Shown here piece by piece: positions 60,668 through 64,000 of a DNA stretch of 64,000 nt (position 1 is its first letter; each line of letters starts with the position of its first letter). Made by a program: the position numbers and the translations under genes. A model generated the notes under the pieces. The model ran no database searches and was not told the origin of the DNA. It saw only the letters and a program-made list of their open reading frames with translations. Source of the stretch: Lacinutrix jangbogonensis (GTDB lineage: Bacteria; Bacteroidota; Bacteroidia; Flavobacteriales; Flavobacteriaceae); the NCBI RefSeq assembly GCF_000797445.1, contig NZ_JSWF01000030.1, positions 62,001 to 126,000 on the forward strand, in the 5' to 3' direction.

Positions 60668-61896
60668 GTCATTTTTTTTATTTGTGGTTCGTTATCCAAT
60701 AAATTATCTGGAGTAAAAACAGGTGATACTTTTTCAGAAAAATCAATAATATCTATAAACATACTACGCAATAAAATAATGGTTTCTGGTGTACGGTTTA
60801 CAATATATGAAAACAGTTTTACTGGCCTGTAAGGCACGTCACCAGTGCCATCTTTGTCTAGGTCGTAACCTGTGTAATTGCTCCAATAATTTTTATCAAA
60901 TGTATTGTCGTTAACCTTACTATTATAAGCAATATCGAATGAGTTATATAAAAAGTTATTTTTTGTAAATGTATTAGTATAGCAAGCGCCTTTTATTTTA
61001 ATTGCCCAACCATTGTTGCTAAAATTATTATGTTTATAAATAATACGGTTTGAGCCTTCTATGTTTATACCAATGGTATTGTCTTCAAAACTATTACCAA
61101 TAATTTCGGCATCGTTAATTTCTTTAAGAAGCATTCCATACGATGCAGTCCCCCAATTTTTTTTAAAAATATTATTGTGCATTTTTATGCGTTTGGAGAA
61201 CATTACTGCAACTCCAGCACCATTATTATCGAAAGTATTGTCTTGATAAATATCGTCGTTAGAAAACATGAAATGCAAACCATAACGCACATTTAGTGAG
61301 CTTACATTGTTTTTAATAGTACAAAAATCTGAAAACTCTAAATAGATGCCATCTCTAACATGTTGCACAAAATTATGTTCAATTTCTATGTTCTTACTGT
61401 ACCATAATTGAATACCATTACCAGAATTGTATTCTTCAACAGCATCTCCAATTATTTTATTATGAAATATTTTCCCGTCTCTTGATTTTTCAATATAAAT
61501 ACCAAAGAATAATTTCTCTAAAACTAAATTCTGAATCACAAAATTTTTACTTCTTCTAACACGAACAGCTGCATAATCCTCGGTATAACTTGTGCCAACA
61601 TTAATGATGAATAAGCCATCAACCGTTACATTATTTGCGGTTATTGTGATTATTTCACCTTTTAATTCACCATCAATTACTGGATAGCCTTTGCCAATAA
61701 TAGTGAGAGGTTTATTAATAAGAATATTATGCTCTTTGTATGATCCTTTTTTAACAATAATAGTATCAAAATCTTTTGCTTGATTTATGGCGCCTTTTAA
61801 AGTTGAAATGGGACATGTTTTACAAACGTTAATGGTTTGTGCAATAGTTGAACTAGTCATAAAAACGACTATTAAAAATGGTATTATATTTTTCAT
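60661..61896 (-). CDS. nosD: NosD, periplasmic beta-helix maturation protein
   Basis: 411 residues, signal peptide (MKNIIPFLIVVFMTSSTIAQ), then the right-handed beta-helix (CASH) array (VDGLFIINVGTSYTEDYAAV, NYSGNGIQLWYSKNI-type rungs, NNGAGVAVMFSKRIKMHNNI) up to the DKDGTGDVPYRP loop. It works with NosFY in NosZ maturation. It is followed by nosF with overlap and preceded by nosL with a 4-base gap. Confidence 0.92.
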   Translation of the reverse strand: MKNIIPFLIVVFMTSSTIAQTINVCKTCPISTLKGAINQAKDFDTIIVKKGSYKEHNILINKPLTIIGKGYPVIDGELKGEIITITANNVTVDGLFIINVGTSYTEDYAAVRVRRSKNFVIQNLVLEKLFFGIYIEKSRDGKIFHNKIIGDAVEEYNSGNGIQLWYSKNIEIEHNFVQHVRDGIYLEFSDFCTIKNNVSSLNVRYGLHFMFSNDDIYQDNTFDNNGAGVAVMFSKRIKMHNNIFKKNWGTASYGMLLKEINDAEIIGNSFEDNTIGINIEGSNRIIYKHNNFSNNGWAIKIKGACYTNTFTKNNFLYNSFDIAYNSKVNDNTFDKNYWSNYTGYDLDKDGTGDVPYRPVKLFSYIVNRTPETIILLRSMFIDIIDFSEKVSPVFTPDNLLDNEPQIKKMTW

Positions 61897-61900
61897 GATA

Positions 61901-62338
61901 CTAGTCTTTAAACTTTGCTAGTAATTGATCCCAAGTATATAGAACGCCGCCTTTTTCTGTTTGTGTTTTTTCTGCATCAGCTTTATTTTTATAAGCTGAT
62001 AAAAACGCTCCCATTGGACTTGGGACATTTTTACTTATTAAAAAAGTAGCATGAGTAGCATCGATTAAAACTTCTGGTTCTGTGTAGTTATTGGATAAGT
62101 AAAGTTCTATTTCTGAAGTTTCAAACTCATCCATGAAATTAACCATGCATTCGGTTGCATCAAATTTATAGACTTTTCCTTTTTTGGTTACAATCTCGGC
62201 AGCATGAACTTTATCTACAATGGTCATTTTACAAAAATGACAACCATCATTACCATAATCTATTGGTTTCGGTGACACATTACAACTTAAAAATATTAGC
62301 AGTAATGCAAGTGTTAAATAGTGTTTTAGTGTTTGCAT
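61901..62338 (-). CDS. nosL: NosL, copper chaperone lipoprotein
   Basis: 145 residues, lipoprotein signal with Cys19 (LLIFLSCNVSPKP) and the NosL motif DGCHFCKMTIVDKVHAAEIV (Cys, Cys, Met), then TECMVNFMDEF. It delivers Cu(I) for the CuZ site. It is transcribed between the NosB-like gene and nosD. Confidence 0.92.
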   Translation of the reverse strand: MQTLKHYLTLALLLIFLSCNVSPKPIDYGNDGCHFCKMTIVDKVHAAEIVTKKGKVYKFDATECMVNFMDEFETSEIELYLSNNYTEPEVLIDATHATFLISKNVPSPMGAFLSAYKNKADAEKTQTEKGGVLYTWDQLLAKFKD

Positions 62339-62360
62339 TTTTTAGTGTTTTTTTAAAGTA

Positions 62361-62981
62361 TTACTCAGTTGCTTTCTTCAAGCTTTCTTTTCTGCCTAAC
62401 CAAAAAGCAACAAGCGTTAAAGACATGCCCACAAACATGAGGTATCCGCCTATGTGTGGTAAAGAAGTGACATCAAAATTTAATAATTTTTGATACCCAA
62501 ATAGTGGCGGTTTATAAGACATTGGAGTGCCATCGGGATTGGTTACTTTAATTATAGCATGTGGATCTAAATTACTACCATAATCCATAAGCCAGTTGTT
62601 AAAATCGTACATGCCTAAAACCCCTAATATGGACATAAAAAGAAACCAGCCTATAAAAAATTTATAACTTACCTTATTAACATAGCCTAACAAACCAATG
62701 ATTACGCCTAATAATACCATACCTAAAATCACTTTTGGGAATAGTGAAAACTCCCACATTTCACCAGGTTTTGGAATGGTTTTCATGCCTATATAATGAT
62801 TTAATCCATCTATGTTTTGTAAATCAAATTCTTGTACACCTTTAATGCCATCAACATAGATGTTCATGCCAAGTGGTTCTGGGTATTGAGGAGCACCAAG
62901 CATGATGTTCCATAAAGGGAACTTGAAAAGTCCTAATAACAGCATTGAGCCTATTATCATTATAATGCTAGCCTTTTTCAT
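62361..62981 (-). CDS. NosB-like membrane protein of the nos cluster
   Basis: 206 residues, signal-like first helix, then about four membrane helices (about 6-26, 85-104, 108-127 and 172-194) with a conserved-looking periplasmic loop GAPQYPEPLGMNIYVDGIKG and DLQNIDGLNHYIGMKTI (His, Met). Position directly downstream of nosZ fits NosB, a transmembrane protein present in clade II nos clusters whose function is not settled. The assignment rests on context and topology. Confidence 0.6.
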   Translation of the reverse strand: MKKASIIMIIGSMLLLGLFKFPLWNIMLGAPQYPEPLGMNIYVDGIKGVQEFDLQNIDGLNHYIGMKTIPKPGEMWEFSLFPKVILGMVLLGVIIGLLGYVNKVSYKFFIGWFLFMSILGVLGMYDFNNWLMDYGSNLDPHAIIKVTNPDGTPMSYKPPLFGYQKLLNFDVTSLPHIGGYLMFVGMSLTLVAFWLGRKESLKKATE

Positions 62982-63217
62982 CTTTTATTTCCCATAAAAA
63001 CGGGAATCTGTTTTAAATTAATAATTGACTTTTTTTCAAGGATTCAGCGTCACTAAATCTTTATTAGACTATAAATGACTTCTTGATGAATAATACTGTT
63101 CTGTTTGAGATTCTTGCTTTCGCAGGAACTTGGTGTTTTAAAAAAGAAAGGCGAGAGCGAAAATTCTACTCTCGCCTTTTAAACAGGGAAATAAACACTA
63201 AATAAAATCCCCTATTT
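62982..63217. other. Spacer between nosZ and the NosB-like gene
   Basis: 236 bases without a gene. It holds the nosZ terminator (63147-63179), a hairpin TTCTTGC/GCAGGAA (63111-63128) that resembles scattered Bacteroidetes palindromes, and a short TTTCCC/GGGAAT hairpin at 62988-63007. A separate promoter for the NosB-like operon should be here but no clean -7 was seen. Confidence 0.45.
63147..63179 (-). terminator. Terminator of nosZ
   Basis: 11-bp stem AAAGGCGAGAG / CTCTCGCCTTT with an 11-nt loop and a T-rich tail on the - strand, 39 bases after the nosZ stop. Confidence 0.75.
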
Positions 63218-64000
63218 TTATTCTATATCTTCTCCTAAAGACCATTTTATTGGTGTGCTACTATCTGCAGCGGAGACTCTAATATAACCTTGCATTTCTT
63301 GATGTAATGCAGAACAAAAATCTGTACAATAGAAAGGCCATACACCAACTTTTGTAGGGATCCAAACAGAAGATTTAGTTTGCCCTGGCATTACTAATAA
63401 CTCTGAAGTATTTTGACCTAACACTGCAAATCCATGTGGTACATCGAAATCTTGCTCTAAGTTAGTGACGTGGAAATATACTTTATCCCCAACCTTAACA
63501 CCTTCAATGTTATCCGGTGAGAAATGACTTCTTATAGTCGTCATATAAATATGTACTTCCTTGCCTTTTCTAACAACTTTAGTATCATCATCAGACTTTG
63601 CAGCGTAAGGATGCTTGTTGTCCTCTAAACGATAGATTTTTTTAGAACGCTCTTTAATTAAATCTGCACGCATTGCGGCCGCATAATGAGGTTCACCATG
63701 TGTTGGGAAATCTAAAAGTAATTCCATTTTATCACCTGAAATATCGTATAACTGTGCCGAGTGTTCCATTTCTGGACCAGTAGGTAAGTATCTGTCTTTT
63801 GTGATTTTGTTCATTGCGAACATGTATTTACCTTGTGGTTTTCTTGAGTTTCCGCCTGGGATTGTTAAGTGACCAACAGAATAGAACGTTGGCTTTCTGT
63901 CTAAAACTTCCCAAGTTCCTAATTTCCATTTTACAACTTCCGAGGAAATAAAGAATGTAGTATATGCGTTTCCTTGTCCATCAAATTCAGTATGTAAAGG
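63218..64000 (-). CDS. nosZ: Nitrous oxide reductase NosZ, C-terminal part (5' end outside window)
   Basis: The frame is open to the right edge of the window; its start and signal peptide lie beyond 64000. The visible 260 residues begin PLHTEFDGQGNAYTTFFISS, cover the end of the propeller (YSVGHLTIPGGNSRKPQGKY) and the C-terminal cupredoxin domain with the CuA site CTDFCSALHQEMQG (Cys, Cys, His, Met). It reduces N2O to N2 in the periplasm. The flanking gene order (NosB-like, NosL, NosD, NosF, NosY) indicates clade II NosZ, but the signal peptide type cannot be seen here. Confidence 0.93.
   Translation of the reverse strand, partial: PLHTEFDGQGNAYTTFFISSEVVKWKLGTWEVLDRKPTFYSVGHLTIPGGNSRKPQGKYMFAMNKITKDRYLPTGPEMEHSAQLYDISGDKMELLLDFPTHGEPHYAAAMRADLIKERSKKIYRLEDNKHPYAAKSDDDTKVVRKGKEVHIYMTTIRSHFSPDNIEGVKVGDKVYFHVTNLEQDFDVPHGFAVLGQNTSELLVMPGQTKSSVWIPTKVGVWPFYCTDFCSALHQEMQGYIRVSAADSSTPIKWSLGEDIE

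Overview
The window comes from a low-GC member of the Bacteroidetes, most likely a marine-type Flavobacteriaceae. The signs are: type IX secretion (T9SS) C-terminal sorting domains on several large secreted proteins, TonB-dependent receptors with a carboxypeptidase-D-like N-terminal domain, LytS/LytTR two-component pairs, SCGSDDD-type surface lipoproteins, TAnnTTTG-type -7 promoter elements, a class I ribonucleotide reductase whose small subunit carries the ATP-cone, and a flavobacterial-order nos cluster. No rRNA, tRNA, CRISPR array, prophage or insertion sequence was seen.

Layout. 1-781: 3' end of a membrane-anchored LytTR regulator. 1354-2336: decayed T9SS-secreted protein. 2436-7343: HupE/UreJ-like membrane protein, a deoxycytidylate-deaminase-type enzyme, a C-terminal processing protease, a short FAD oxidoreductase, a small membrane protein, a MarC protein and a DUF3109 protein. 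7347-10051: TPR histidine kinase plus LytTR regulator. 10052-13930: a long regulatory region and nrdBA. 14383-15336: unrecognised orphan gene. 15408-16541: chromate transporter chrA. 16599-25039: a phosphate block (PiT/PhoU-like fusion, phosphate-type porin, MORN-repeat protein, beta-helix lipoprotein, TonB receptor) tied together by 11-bp-periodic PHO-box-like repeats. 25219-33182: dgt, a large propeller/PA/thrombospondin-type-3 T9SS protein, an FN3 lipoprotein and dxs. 33331-37874: secreted M36 metalloprotease, a frameshifted TonB-like gene, tadA and a small membrane protein. 37935-44294: an unusual ClC protein, a tandemly duplicated two-gene module, and aspS. 44366-51024: a TetR-controlled RND tripartite efflux operon. 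51149-52490: polyprenyl synthetase and a small unknown. 52619-56261: propeller histidine kinase and LytTR regulator. 56361-58595: LamG/beta-helix T9SS protein. 58705-64000: nos cluster for nitrous oxide respiration, running off the right edge inside nosZ.

How they work together. The phosphate block looks like one regulon: porin and PiT take up phosphate, while the TonB receptor and its lipoprotein probably capture a larger phosphorus source. nrdBA, dgt and the deaminase-type enzyme all act on deoxynucleotide pools. nosZ, a NosB-like protein, nosL, nosD, nosF and nosY form a complete N2O reductase maturation set, apart from the 5' part of nosZ outside the window.

Four single-base disruptions are visible: a lost start codon and a frameshift in the T9SS protein at 1354-2336, a frameshift just after the start codon at 26640, and a frameshift in the TonB-like gene near 36530. 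They are either real decay or residual sequencing indels. The strongest candidates for something undescribed are the phosphate-linked TonB/lipoprotein pair with a possible small RNA, the duplicated TonB-C-like/TPR module at 39781-42475, and the orphan gene at 14383.
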